A stretch of DNA of 64,000 nucleotides. It comes from Anaerobacterium chartisolvens. GTDB taxonomy: Bacteria > Bacillota > Clostridia > Acetivibrionales > DSM-27016. Positions 8,501-16,932 of this stretch are shown one piece after another. Positions within the stretch are counted from its first letter, which is position 1. The number at the start of each line of letters is the position of its first letter. The position numbers were made by a program, and so were the translations under genes. Location: assembly GCF_003337415.1 (NCBI RefSeq), contig NZ_QPJT01000006.1, positions 62,001-126,000 on the forward strand, given 5' to 3'. The notes beneath the pieces were generated by a model, which made no database searches, had not been told where the DNA came from, and saw nothing but the letters and a program-made list of their open reading frames with translations.

Positions 8501-11457
8501 AGGGTCTCAAGAACAAGGCAGCCGAATATGGATATTATTCTGTTATGTCCAAAAATGACGATGCTTGGGTAGCACTTAATCAGGTTTCTCTTTCCGATAT
8601 GAAAAGTATTACCTTACGGGGTGCTTCCACTAATTCAAACTCTGTTATCGAGGTACGTGCAGATTCACCTGAGGGAATCACGCTGGCTGTTCTTTCATTT
8701 GATGCCACATCGGTGGTAACACGGGATGTTGAGGGTACTGACTATGATGTTATAGAGCTTGATTATACTGATGTTTCAGAAGATTTAACCTCAACTTTAT
8801 CAGGATATCATAACCTGTATCTTGTATTCAAAAGCAAGGATATACGTGTAGATTCTATACAATTTAGCACTGAAACCATAGAAGAATCTCTTGCAATTCA
8901 GACAACCGGCCTTCCTGATGGGGAGAGAAATACCGCCTATAATCAGACGCTTACCGCGACAGGCGGGACAGAGCCTTATACATGGTCTGCCACAGGGTTG
9001 CCGGAAGGGCTTACGCTGGATCCATCCACTGCTGTTATATCGGGGATACCTACTACTGCCGGGAGCTATAGTGTAAATATTATCGTGACGGACGCGGAAG
9101 GTAAAACTGCCGAAAAGGTATTTTCTCTTGAGATTAATATCCAAGATGAGACAATGTCTCCTGAAATTGAAACGGACAGCCTTTCGGAAGGCCAAGAAGG
9201 TACCCTGTATGAGGAGACGCTTACTGCGACAGGCGGGACGGAGCCTTATACATGGTCTGCCGAGGGATTGCCCGGAGAACTTACTCTTGACCTATCCAGC
9301 GGCACTATATCGGGGACACCTGCTACGGCCGGAAGCTATAGTGTAAATATTATCGTGACGGACGCAGAAGGTAAAACTGCCGGAAAGGTATTTTCTCTTA
9401 AGATTAGTGCCCAAGATGGGGGAATGTCTCCTGAAATTGAAACGGACAGCCTTTCGGAAGGCCAAGAAGGTACCCTGTATGAGGAGACGCTTACTGCGAT
9501 AGGCGGGACAGAGCCTTATACATGGTCTGCCACAGGACTGCCGGAAGGACTTGAGATGGATTCATCCACCGGTGTTATATCGGGGACTCCTGTTACAGCC
9601 GGGGAATATAACGTATATGTAGTTGTAGAGGACTCCGAAGGTAAAACATATGAAAGGTCATTTTTTATCAAAATTAACGTTCAATCTGAGGTACCATCTC
9701 TTGAAATTGAAACAACGGGTCTTTCTTCGGGTCAGGAAAATACCGTTTATAGCCAGGTGCTTACTGCGACAGGCGGGACAGAGCCTTATACATGGTCTGC
9801 TGTGGGACTGCCGGAAGGACTTGAGATGAACTCATCCACCGGTGTTATATCGGGCACGCCTGCTACAGCCGGGAGTTATAATGTAGACATTGCTGTGGTA
9901 GATGCGAAAGGCGAGACTGCAGAAAAAACATTTTCTATTAAGATTACTGCTGCGCCTGAAGTAGAAGCTCTTAAAATCGGAACAACCGGCCTTCCTTCGG
10001 GTAAGGAAGATACCGGCTATACTCAAAAGCTTACGGTAACAGGCGGTACTGCACCTTATACATGGTCTGCGACAGGATTGCCGAACGGGCTTGAACTGGA
10101 TTCATTGACCGGTATCATATCGGGAACACCTGCTACAGCAGGAAATTATAGTGTAAATATTGTTGTTACAGATGCAGAAGGTAGAATTGCAGAAAAGACA
10201 TTTGCTATTCAAATCAGTACTAAAACGACCCATTACACCCCAAATAACAATCCTAGAAGTACAACTGGCACAAGCAATACCGGCAATGCATCTCCAAAAG
10301 ACGGGAGAATTGAGATTAAAGCATCATTACAAAATGGAAATGCAGTGTCTGCTGTTAGCGCCAGTGAACTTAATAAGGCTTTTGGACAGGTAATAGCTAA
10401 TGGACGCGGAGAAAAGGTTATTGTAATAGATGTAAAATCTGTAGGAGGTGCAAAGAATTATTTACAGCAGCTTCCGGCAGCAATGGTTACTTCAAATGGA
10501 GGTAACATGAAGATTGAAATCAAGACCCCTGTTGCATCTGTGACAGTACCTGGGAACATGTTGAATGCACAGGATGCGCAGAAGGCAAAGACAGTAGAGC
10601 TATCTATAGGTGTTGCAGATAATGCAAGCCTTAGTGACGAAGCAAGAAAAAACATTGGTAACAGGTCTGTGGTTGAGCTTAATATAAAGGTTGATGGGAA
10701 ACCCATTAGGTGGAATAACCCGGATGCTCCTGTCACGGCTGCGATTGACTATACTCCGACATCAGAAGAACTAAAGGATTACGAATACATAACTATATAT
10801 TATGTAGATGGAAAAGGCAGCCTGATACCTATACCAAACAGCAGGTATGGCAAGGACAGCGGCAAAGTAATCTTTACAACGACATATTCGGGCAAGTATG
10901 CTGCAGCATTTGTGAAGAAAACTTTTGATGACATCAGTAAGTACCCATGGATAGTGAAACCTGTAGGAGTACTTGCTTCAAAAGGTATAATACAGGGAGT
11001 AACAGACCCAAGCTTCGAGCCGGACGAGGCTATCACGAGAGGTGAACTCATGGCATGGCTGGTAAAGACATTAGACTTATCAACCAGCTTTGAAACCAAC
11101 TTTGCTGATATGAAGGACACAGATAAATATTATCAGGAAATAGGGATTGCAAAGAAATTGGGTATAGCCCAAGGGAACAACGGTAATTTCAGGCCTGATA
11201 CAAATATATCCAGACAGGATATGATGGTATTGGCTGTCAACGCTCTTAAAGCAGCCAATAAGAAGCTGGCTAAAGGAAGCGGCGATATGGATAAATTTGC
11301 TGACGCATCCCAGATAGCAAGTTATGCAGTAGAGAATGTAGCAATAATGCTTAAAGCAGGATTTGTCAAGGGAAGCGGCAAGAACCTTAATCCTACTTCA
11401 ACTATAACAAGGGCTGAAGCGGCACAAATTCTATATAGGATTTATTCGGAAAATTGA
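5512..11457 (+). CDS. Surface-anchored GH3-family glycosidase with Ig-like repeats and SLH domains
   Basis: This 1981-aa exported enzyme has a signal peptide (about 1-31), a GH3 TIM barrel and alpha/beta sandwich (about 50-800, with VVLLKNKDNILPLS and TGRLTSTWY), a fibronectin-III-like cap (about 845-960), a carbohydrate-binding-like beta domain (about 980-1125), five putative Ig (He_PIG) repeats (about 1127-1569), a Ser/Thr/Asn linker, another beta domain, and three SLH motifs (about 1805-1981) that bind secondary wall polymer. The usual GH3 nucleophile motif is divergent; D285 or D290 in VGDFIFADTL is the best candidate, so activity and specificity are uncertain. It lies upstream of the sugar importer and next to the YesM/YesN genes, so it probably releases sugars at the cell surface. 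AAAGGAG precedes the ATG. Confidence 0.85.
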   Translation: MSYCSRPKKLLSLLIVCLIIISCMPASHVSAEGSTITFERDASNMPIFDGVASHLDAFVDLVLADMSIDDLSYYADQKNAKNPRVIEGGYTLPATATGGVDRVMGVSTDMPSMLALGQSWNKELVNEVGVVMGNERRGEVNSTDPNTLMFSAVSDLRINPLSGRFEEGFAEDPVLAGTMVNSMSTGITGYGEQGNEDGFWLKTQLGTKHFTNYLAQWFRTSGQFYASPRAINEYQMKSFLYPLSSGLVTSIMTTYGRTNGIPNHVSPNIIRARNASHYSLMPVGDFIFADTLMTSGFSNGYQNYTDANGSAALLLLAGNHANTFSSNKTNLVNAVTNGLFGVSRNELEESVRGQIEMWVRTGFFSEKEDDGTAKDYPFTNLAKDKSPVNYTSTDNQAVAMEAAHESVVLLKNKDNILPLSKDSKVAVTGIFADTRFKATYSVGTTPDIENSRLSPLGAVRNAIGTDNVTYGTGAKIVAFKSVSNQKTVTASEQETGERLTATYQPPEAESVPEDTYTYEKDDKAYTDSQAFEAYAWGQGGYSYKALANNKWLKYSTNDGVTNTDSTSLNLTENPFSNVATASTLPGRFRREVNADGTVSLISGSYNESFGGGFETVYYTAGRFATVDSEDSITVSSSVLANEAGAAARTNAEKFDEIVLKEAGADAQAWKISNDYAVVVVGAPARHSTGEGSDRSDLDLGEDQYEIINNVAEAFPGKTIVIVKSNYPVNMKQVQNNDNVGAILYQPYAGQYDSKALADVLFGDYAPTGRLTSTWYSGTESFPAISEYSLPEGIATPTTLAQIDKRFTADMTNGDPLDTGMTYMYTDADVTYEFGFGLGYSAFEYLNLSVPEDVSGDSPFTVTVDVKNTGTVDTSEVVQIYIKNDNSVYGEYVPKKKLLSYEKVYILAGETETVTLTADPADFAVWDVNSSSYVTETGSYTIMAGKSSDNILLTKEFDYTGGVIHELDASSKAINVYDSAFATKDVVYREVSKIRTAEGLKNKAAEYGYYSVMSKNDDAWVALNQVSLSDMKSITLRGASTNSNSVIEVRADSPEGITLAVLSFDATSVVTRDVEGTDYDVIELDYTDVSEDLTSTLSGYHNLYLVFKSKDIRVDSIQFSTETIEESLAIQTTGLPDGERNTAYNQTLTATGGTEPYTWSATGLPEGLTLDPSTAVISGIPTTAGSYSVNIIVTDAEGKTAEKVFSLEINIQDETMSPEIETDSLSEGQEGTLYEETLTATGGTEPYTWSAEGLPGELTLDLSSGTISGTPATAGSYSVNIIVTDAEGKTAGKVFSLKISAQDGGMSPEIETDSLSEGQEGTLYEETLTAIGGTEPYTWSATGLPEGLEMDSSTGVISGTPVTAGEYNVYVVVEDSEGKTYERSFFIKINVQSEVPSLEIETTGLSSGQENTVYSQVLTATGGTEPYTWSAVGLPEGLEMNSSTGVISGTPATAGSYNVDIAVVDAKGETAEKTFSIKITAAPEVEALKIGTTGLPSGKEDTGYTQKLTVTGGTAPYTWSATGLPNGLELDSLTGIISGTPATAGNYSVNIVVTDAEGRIAEKTFAIQISTKTTHYTPNNNPRSTTGTSNTGNASPKDGRIEIKASLQNGNAVSAVSASELNKAFGQVIANGRGEKVIVIDVKSVGGAKNYLQQLPAAMVTSNGGNMKIEIKTPVASVTVPGNMLNAQDAQKAKTVELSIGVADNASLSDEARKNIGNRSVVELNIKVDGKPIRWNNPDAPVTAAIDYTPTSEELKDYEYITIYYVDGKGSLIPIPNSRYGKDSGKVIFTTTYSGKYAAAFVKKTFDDISKYPWIVKPVGVLASKGIIQGVTDPSFEPDEAITRGELMAWLVKTLDLSTSFETNFADMKDTDKYYQEIGIAKKLGIAQGNNGNFRPDTNISRQDMMVLAVNALKAANKKLAKGSGDMDKFADASQIASYAVENVAIMLKAGFVKGSGKNLNPTSTITRAEAAQILYRIYSEN
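8890..10220 (+). repeat. Five tandem Ig-like (He_PIG) coding repeats, about 267 bp each
   Basis: Five consecutive units of about 89 codons share TGGTEPYTWSA, GLPEGL, STGVISGTP-TAG and the ending DAEGKTAEKTF. Several stretches are nearly identical at DNA level between units (for example the starts of units 2 and 3), which implies recent duplication or gene conversion. They probably form a stalk holding the catalytic part away from the S-layer. Confidence 0.9.
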
Positions 11458-11600
11458 GCCCTAAAAAACAAACATTATAAACAGCACTAAAATATTGCAG
11501 GGCTTAGTGCAGCTTGAAACTGTACTGAGCCTTGTAACTAAAATTACTTTATATTTCTTACAAATGGCATTTTCATGGTGAGTAAAACACTGTTTTGCAA

Positions 11601-11657
11601 TCTAAAAATAGTACACTATAAATGCCAAAGTATGTACACCACATATATGATAAGATG
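11601..11657 (+). promoter_or_regulatory. 57-bp AraC-type box, copy 2, upstream of sugar ABC importer
   Basis: GTACACTATAAAT (11611-11623) and the degenerate GTACACCACATAT (11634-11646) are spaced 23 bp, as in the copy at 5207-5263. Both boxes share the edges TCTAAAAATAGTA and TAAGATG. It lies about 100 bp upstream of the binding-protein start, a position suited to an activator. Confidence 0.65.
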
Positions 11658-11753
11658 ACATTGTGCACAGGGGAATATCAAAAGGGCCCATTATAGAGTA
11701 GTGTTAAGTATGTTTAACTAATCAAAATTGAGATTATTGGGAGGAAAAATTAA

Positions 11754-13100
11754 ATGAAACGTATTTTAGCTGTGATTATAGCTTTAGCACTGGCTTTAAG
11801 TTTGTTAAGCGGCTGTGGTGGAAGTCAGAAAAATGAAGACTCAATAGCTACAGGGGGTACAAACAATCAGGAAGATACTCAGAAACCAGTTGAAGACGTA
11901 AAGCCAGTAACACTGACAATGTTGGTGTCCGGAAATAAATCTCCTGATGGTAAAGACATAGAACTGGATATTTTACCTAAAATGATAAAGGAAAAATTTT
12001 CAAATATCAATCTGGAAGCAACAAAACTTCCGGATGAACAGTACAACACCTCAATTAAAACTAAGCTGGCTGCTGGTGAAGGTCCTGACATATTTTTAGT
12101 TTGGCCTAAGACCGGGGTATGCGGAGCAATTGACTTATCTAAAGCTGGCTATCTGATGGATATATCCGGCTACAACATCTGGAACAATTTTGCTAAAGGT
12201 GCTGTTGAGGATATGTCTTATGATGGAAAGGTTCGTGCTGTAGCTAAAGGGTTGGATTTACTGGGAATATACTATAATAAAGCTCTTTTCCAAAAAGCAG
12301 GAATTACCGAGGAGCCTAAAGATTGGACATCATTCCTTGGAGTATGCCAAAAGCTTAAAGACGCGGGTATCACACCTATAGTGACAGGCGACAAGGATCC
12401 ATGGTATCTCCAGTTTGCTCTATACCAGATAGCAGCTAATGTTGTATATCCTGATGACATGGATTTTGATGTTAAACTTCAGGCAGGCGAGGAGTCCCTG
12501 ACAAACCCTAAATGGGTTAAAGCAATAGAAATGTTCAATGAACTATATGCTAAGGGTTACGTTGTTAAAAATTCTCTTGGCATAGGAAGTGCACAGGCTT
12601 GCTCAATGTTTATTGATGGAAAGGCTGCAATGATATTTGATGGTACATGGGATTACAATACCCTGATGGCTAAAGGAGAAGCTGAATTTGAAAGAGGGTT
12701 TATGGCTACACCTGCCAACGAGTCTGGTAAAGCGACATATGCTTCAGCTTCCACAGCTGCCGGGTATGCCGTAAATGCCAGCACTAAAAATGCTGATGCT
12801 GTCAAGCAGGTTTTTGAATACTGGTTTGATGTAAACTCATCGCTTTTTGCAGCATATCGTGATGCTAGCAGTTCAATCAGTGTAGTAAAGGGTGTTCCTT
12901 TAGAGAATGAATTATTTAAGGGTGTATATGACATATACCAGAACGGAAAATCTGTATATTTCTGCAACCAGATGTGGCCTGGCGCTGTAGCAACAGACAT
13001 GGAAACAAAACTTCAGGAGATGATTGGCGGACAAAAGACGACTCCGCAAGATGTAACTAAAGCAATGGATGCAAAATTTAAGGAGCTTTGGAAGAATTAA
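11754..13100 (+). CDS. Sugar ABC transporter substrate-binding lipoprotein (family 1)
   Basis: The 448-aa protein has a lipoprotein signal with lipobox LLSGC (acylated C21), a short Asn/Asp/Gln-rich tether and a family 1 (MalE-like) periplasmic-binding fold, including VTLTMLVSG, FLVWPKTG, MIFDGTWDY and FMATPANES. It would capture oligosaccharides outside the membrane and hand them to the two permeases encoded next. The ATG follows GGGAGGAAAAATTAA. No ATPase gene is present in the operon, so a shared MsmK-type ATPase elsewhere is likely. Its own 57-bp box suggests YesN control. Confidence 0.9.
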   Translation: MKRILAVIIALALALSLLSGCGGSQKNEDSIATGGTNNQEDTQKPVEDVKPVTLTMLVSGNKSPDGKDIELDILPKMIKEKFSNINLEATKLPDEQYNTSIKTKLAAGEGPDIFLVWPKTGVCGAIDLSKAGYLMDISGYNIWNNFAKGAVEDMSYDGKVRAVAKGLDLLGIYYNKALFQKAGITEEPKDWTSFLGVCQKLKDAGITPIVTGDKDPWYLQFALYQIAANVVYPDDMDFDVKLQAGEESLTNPKWVKAIEMFNELYAKGYVVKNSLGIGSAQACSMFIDGKAAMIFDGTWDYNTLMAKGEAEFERGFMATPANESGKATYASASTAAGYAVNASTKNADAVKQVFEYWFDVNSSLFAAYRDASSSISVVKGVPLENELFKGVYDIYQNGKSVYFCNQMWPGAVATDMETKLQEMIGGQKTTPQDVTKAMDAKFKELWKN

Positions 13101-13119
13101 CAGCATTCTACAATATTAT

Positions 13120-13165
13120 GTAATCTTCAGGGGGCGGCAGACAGAGGCCATCCCCTCGAGATTAC
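13120..13165 (+). other. Intercistronic stem-loop between binding protein and permease genes
   Basis: GTAATCTTCAGGGG pairs with CCCCTCGAGATTAC, apart from a small internal mismatch, around a GC-rich loop. There is no T-run after it, so it is more likely an mRNA stabiliser that keeps binding-protein levels above permease levels, as in other sugar ABC operons, than a full terminator. Confidence 0.55.
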
Positions 13166-13196
13166 AAGGAGACAAGCTACGAAAGGACTGACTATC

Positions 13197-14078
13197 ATGA
13201 ATTCATCGGTAATGAAAAGATCGATGTACTTATTTGTACTGCCGGCTTTAATTTTTTATCTGCTATTTTGGATATTTCCTATCTTAAAGATATTTCAATA
13301 TAGCGTGTCTGATTACAATGGTTTTGTACAAAAGTTTAATTATATTGGTATGGATAACTATATATCGCTTTTTAAAGAGGGGGTTCTAGTTAACTCCATT
13401 AAAAACACATTAATATATACTGCTGTTTTTGTTTTGTTTGGTAATATATTCTCCTTATGTCTGGCTTTTATTCTGAACATGAACATAGCCGGTAAAGGTG
13501 TATACCGTTCTGTAGCTTACATACCGACTCTTTTTAGTGCAATTGTTGTAGGCTTCATATGGAGCTACGTATATATGCCGGATAGCGGACTTATTTCCTC
13601 AGTCCTAAAAGCAATTGGAATAGATGGATCGGACTTTAATCCGCTAGGTGTTGGAACGACAGCATTATACGCAATTGTATTTGTTGAAATATGGAAAAAT
13701 ATAGGGACGAACACTATAATATTCTTAGCTGGTTTGCAGACTATACCTAATGAGCTTATTGAAGCAGGTAAAATTGATGGCTGTAGCTCATGGAAATTGA
13801 CAAGATATGTAAGGATTCCTTTGCTGGCTGCATCAATTACTATAAATGTCACCCTTAGCGTTGTAAACGGGCTTAAAGCGTTTGATTATCCGTTTATAAT
13901 GACAAATGGAGGACCTGGAACTGCTACGAACACATTGATATTTAAAATTTTTAAATATGCATATAATGAACAGCTTTTCGGTAAGGCCTCTGCGCTAGGA
14001 GTGGTAGCATTTACCATAATTATAATAATTACGGGCATTTTGGTGATGAATTTAAGAAAAAAGGAGGTATCGTTATGA
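13197..14078 (+). CDS. Sugar ABC transporter permease (MalF/UgpA-like)
   Basis: The 293-aa protein has six predicted transmembrane helices and the binding-protein-dependent permease EAA loop EAGKIDGCSSWKLTRYVRIP, which contacts the ATPase. It forms a heterodimeric channel with the product of 14075-14911; their genes overlap by 4 bp. The ATG at 13197 has AAAGGA about 10 bp upstream. No ATP-binding subunit is encoded here. Confidence 0.92.
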   Translation: MNSSVMKRSMYLFVLPALIFYLLFWIFPILKIFQYSVSDYNGFVQKFNYIGMDNYISLFKEGVLVNSIKNTLIYTAVFVLFGNIFSLCLAFILNMNIAGKGVYRSVAYIPTLFSAIVVGFIWSYVYMPDSGLISSVLKAIGIDGSDFNPLGVGTTALYAIVFVEIWKNIGTNTIIFLAGLQTIPNELIEAGKIDGCSSWKLTRYVRIPLLAASITINVTLSVVNGLKAFDYPFIMTNGGPGTATNTLIFKIFKYAYNEQLFGKASALGVVAFTIIIIITGILVMNLRKKEVSL

Positions 14079-14911
14079 GCAAGAAAGATTTCCCTAAGAA
14101 AATTCTGATCCATACAGGCATCATTCTATTTCTTATTCTAAATATGTATCCGCTTATTATTGCATTGTCAAGCTCGCTACGTTCTCCTAACAATATGACA
14201 TCACCTTTAAACCTTTTTAATGAGTTTACTTTGGAAAGCTATAAGCTAGCTTTTGAAAGAATGAATTTCTCCAGGTCATTGTTAAACAGCCTTATTTTGA
14301 CGATTATTTCAGTTGCTTTTGTCGTTGTAGTTACTTCTATGTCTGCATATCCTATGGCAAGAATAAAAAGCAATGTCAGCAAGTTTTTGTACCTGTTTTT
14401 CCTTTCAGGGCTAATTGTTCCGGGCCAGATGGTAATAATCCCTATAGTTCAAATGATAAAGGGACTTCATATACCAAGTACACAGTTTACTCCAATTCTT
14501 ATGTTTGTGACATGCAGCATACCGTTCTCATCTTTTCTGTATACAGGCTTTATAAAAGCTAGTGTTCCTGAGGAAATGGAGGAAGCTGCATATCTAGATG
14601 GGGCAGGACTTTTTCGAAGGTTTTGGATTATAGTATTCCCGCTACTTTTACCTGCTACAGTATCGGTAATAATTACGCAGGGTATGTGGATATGGAATGA
14701 TTATTTTTTCAATCTGATTTTTATTTCTAAAAGCAGTCAAACGCCATTACCACTTGCTATGTTGGGATTTATGGGTGATAAGGAAAATCCAACGCAATGG
14801 AATACTCTATTTGCAGCTTGTTTCCTATGTGCATTACCGCTCATTCTCGCTTTTGGTGTACTGCAAAAGTACTTTATGAGTGGACTTGCATCTGGAGCAG
14901 TTAAAGGGTGA
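14075..14911 (+). CDS. Sugar ABC transporter permease (MalG/UgpE-like)
   Basis: The 278-aa inner-membrane permease has six predicted helices and the EAA loop EEAAYLDGAGLFRRFWIIVFP. Its ATG overlaps the stop of the upstream permease gene, which implies translational coupling and equal amounts. AAAGGAGG lies inside the end of the upstream gene. It is the second half of the importer fed by the lipoprotein at 11754. Confidence 0.92.
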   Translation: MSKKDFPKKILIHTGIILFLILNMYPLIIALSSSLRSPNNMTSPLNLFNEFTLESYKLAFERMNFSRSLLNSLILTIISVAFVVVVTSMSAYPMARIKSNVSKFLYLFFLSGLIVPGQMVIIPIVQMIKGLHIPSTQFTPILMFVTCSIPFSSFLYTGFIKASVPEEMEEAAYLDGAGLFRRFWIIVFPLLLPATVSVIITQGMWIWNDYFFNLIFISKSSQTPLPLAMLGFMGDKENPTQWNTLFAACFLCALPLILAFGVLQKYFMSGLASGAVKG

Positions 14912-15014
14912 GATAGAAAGTAAATTTTTTTTTGCATAGACTAAGAGATACTACTCAAACTTTCTTAAAGATTTTTATGAAAATTAAATAATGGTGATTA
15001 TATTGAAAGTGAAA

Positions 15015-15233
15015 CTATATAATTTAGGCTTTTGCATATCGGATAACGGAGGATGTAAAATAATATCCTCCAGAATAATTTCTACTCTAACTATAGAAGC
15101 ATGTATACCTGTAGAAGACGCTTGTGAATTTAATTAGCCTAAATTATATCACGGTTACGCATTCCGGGGAAATTATTCTTCCGGAAATTATTTTACATTC
15201 TTTATTAGATAGTTTATATCCTAATTTATATAG
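15015..15233 (-). repeat. MITE-like repeat, family A, copy 2 (219 bp, inverted)
   Basis: This is the reverse complement of the repeat at 868-1085, with the same ends (CTATATAATTTAGG and, read inward, CTATATAAATTAGG) and the same internal landmarks GGAGGATGTAAAATAAT and TCCGGAAATTATTT. It separates the permease gene from the GH78-like gene and ends directly before the GGGGGAG ribosome-site sequence. Besides this repeat, the 14912-15260 gap shows no gene. Confidence 0.8.
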
Positions 15234-15260
15234 TTGGGGGAGTGAAATGCAATAAGCGAT

Positions 15261-16865
15261 ATGAAGATACAAACGGTTGAAATGGAACTCAGGAAAAACG
15301 ATAAATTCCTTAAAATAGCGGAGGGCTTAAAACCAAGGTTAATTCAAAAAGTAATCTATCCTAAAGATATAGTTAAAGTAGTAAGAGATAAAACAGTAAT
15401 TCATGGTTGGAAAGTTAATAAAGCAGATAGTATAGATAATTTGAGAGAGTATGCCTGTGGCAGGGGCGATAAATTTATTTTGGATTTTGGGGCTCATGAA
15501 GTAGGTTATCTGACTATGAAAATAAGACCTGTAGGGAGTCCTCCTGATGCGCCTCTACGCTTAAAGCTGATTTTTGGTGAAATGCCCTGTGAAGTTAAAG
15601 AGCCTTTTTCAGAATATAACGGCTGGATTAGTAGTTCCTGGCTTCAAGAAGAAATAATAAATATAGATATACTGCCGCAAGTGTTGAGTTTACCTAGAAG
15701 ATATAGCTTCAGATACTTGAAAGCAGAAGTAATAGATACCTCTCCTAAATATAAAGTATCTTTCGATGAGATTTATTGCAAAACTGTAACATCTGCAGAT
15801 TTATCAGCTGTTAAAGAACTTCCCTCTATGATTGATAAGGAGCTCATTGAAATAGATAGGGTAAGTATAAAGACTCTGCAGGATTGTATGCAGGAGGTAT
15901 TTGAAGATGGTCCAAAGAGAGATAGAAGGTTGTGGATAGGGGATTTGAGACTGCAGGCTATAGCAAATTATAAAACGTTTAAAAATTATGATTTGGTGAA
16001 GAGATGCTTATATCTGTTTGCAGGAATAACAAGGCAAGATGGACAAATTTCCTCCTGTTTGTTTATAGAACCTGAGGTAACAGCCGACAATACTTTTCTT
16101 TATGATTATTCACTTCTCTTTGTAGACTGTCTTTACAGCTATTATAAGGCGACAGGGGATATGGAGACTTTAAAAGATTTATGGGAGTCTGCATATAGAC
16201 AAATTGAAATTGCTTTAGAAAGATTGGATGAGAATAATATAGAGAGAGATGATAATGAATGGTGGGCATTTATAGATTGGCACGAAGATTTAAATAAACA
16301 AACGCCTGCTCAAGCTGTTTTGATATATTGCATGAAAAGAGCCCTGAAATTATCTGAAGAATTGGACTTTAAAGAAAAAGATTTTTTAAAAGAAAAGGTC
16401 AACCAAGTTTCTGCCGCTGCCATTACTTATCTATGGGATAAAGAAAAAGGCTTTTTTGTAAGCGGTAAAACAAAGCAAATATCGTGGGCATCACAAATAT
16501 GGATGGTTCTTGCGGAGGTCCTGACAAAAGAAGAAAATGAAGCATTGATGGAAAGACTGTTTGAAAAACAACCCAAATTGAAGCTTACAACTCCATATGC
16601 GTATCATCATTTAGTAGACGCTCTTATATTAACTGGGAAAAAAGATTTTGCTATTGAACAGATCAAAGCCTATTGGGGAGAAATGATAAAAGATGGAGCG
16701 GACACTTTCTGGGAGCTGTATAACCCGGAAGATAAAAATTACTCACCTTATGGAAGTAACTTAATAAATAGCTATTGCCACGCATGGAGCTGTACACCGA
16801 CATATTTTATCAGAAACTACTTCATGCAGGAAAACTGCATTTTAAAAAGCAATTTGGTAAAATGA
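15261..16865 (+). CDS. Cytoplasmic six-hairpin glycosidase, alpha-L-rhamnosidase (GH78)-like
   Basis: The 534-aa protein has no signal peptide. The N-terminal part is beta-rich and the C-terminal half is an (alpha/alpha)6 barrel. The motif DGPKRDRRLWIGDL (about residues 217-230) is the family's active-site region, normally DxPxRDERxGWxGD, and the later WWAFIDWHED is also typical. It would cleave oligosaccharides imported by the transporter upstream; rhamnosyl specificity is a guess. The start is odd: a strong GGGGGAG lies 19 bp upstream and faces a two-codon frame (ATG CAA TAA at 15247), so translation may depend on reinitiation at 15261. Confidence 0.75.
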   Translation: MKIQTVEMELRKNDKFLKIAEGLKPRLIQKVIYPKDIVKVVRDKTVIHGWKVNKADSIDNLREYACGRGDKFILDFGAHEVGYLTMKIRPVGSPPDAPLRLKLIFGEMPCEVKEPFSEYNGWISSSWLQEEIINIDILPQVLSLPRRYSFRYLKAEVIDTSPKYKVSFDEIYCKTVTSADLSAVKELPSMIDKELIEIDRVSIKTLQDCMQEVFEDGPKRDRRLWIGDLRLQAIANYKTFKNYDLVKRCLYLFAGITRQDGQISSCLFIEPEVTADNTFLYDYSLLFVDCLYSYYKATGDMETLKDLWESAYRQIEIALERLDENNIERDDNEWWAFIDWHEDLNKQTPAQAVLIYCMKRALKLSEELDFKEKDFLKEKVNQVSAAAITYLWDKEKGFFVSGKTKQISWASQIWMVLAEVLTKEENEALMERLFEKQPKLKLTTPYAYHHLVDALILTGKKDFAIEQIKAYWGEMIKDGADTFWELYNPEDKNYSPYGSNLINSYCHAWSCTPTYFIRNYFMQENCILKSNLVK

Positions 16866-16932
16866 AGAAGTAAAAGGCCTGTTTTTACTGAAATTTGCGT
16901 ATAACAAATAAGAGTGTGAAATCTAACTTTTT

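Noticed and set aside
8890-10220. Repeat block in the GH3 gene considered as a CRISPR-like or satellite array
   Set aside because: Units are about 267 bp and encode an in-frame protein repeat, and no short repeat-spacer pattern exists.
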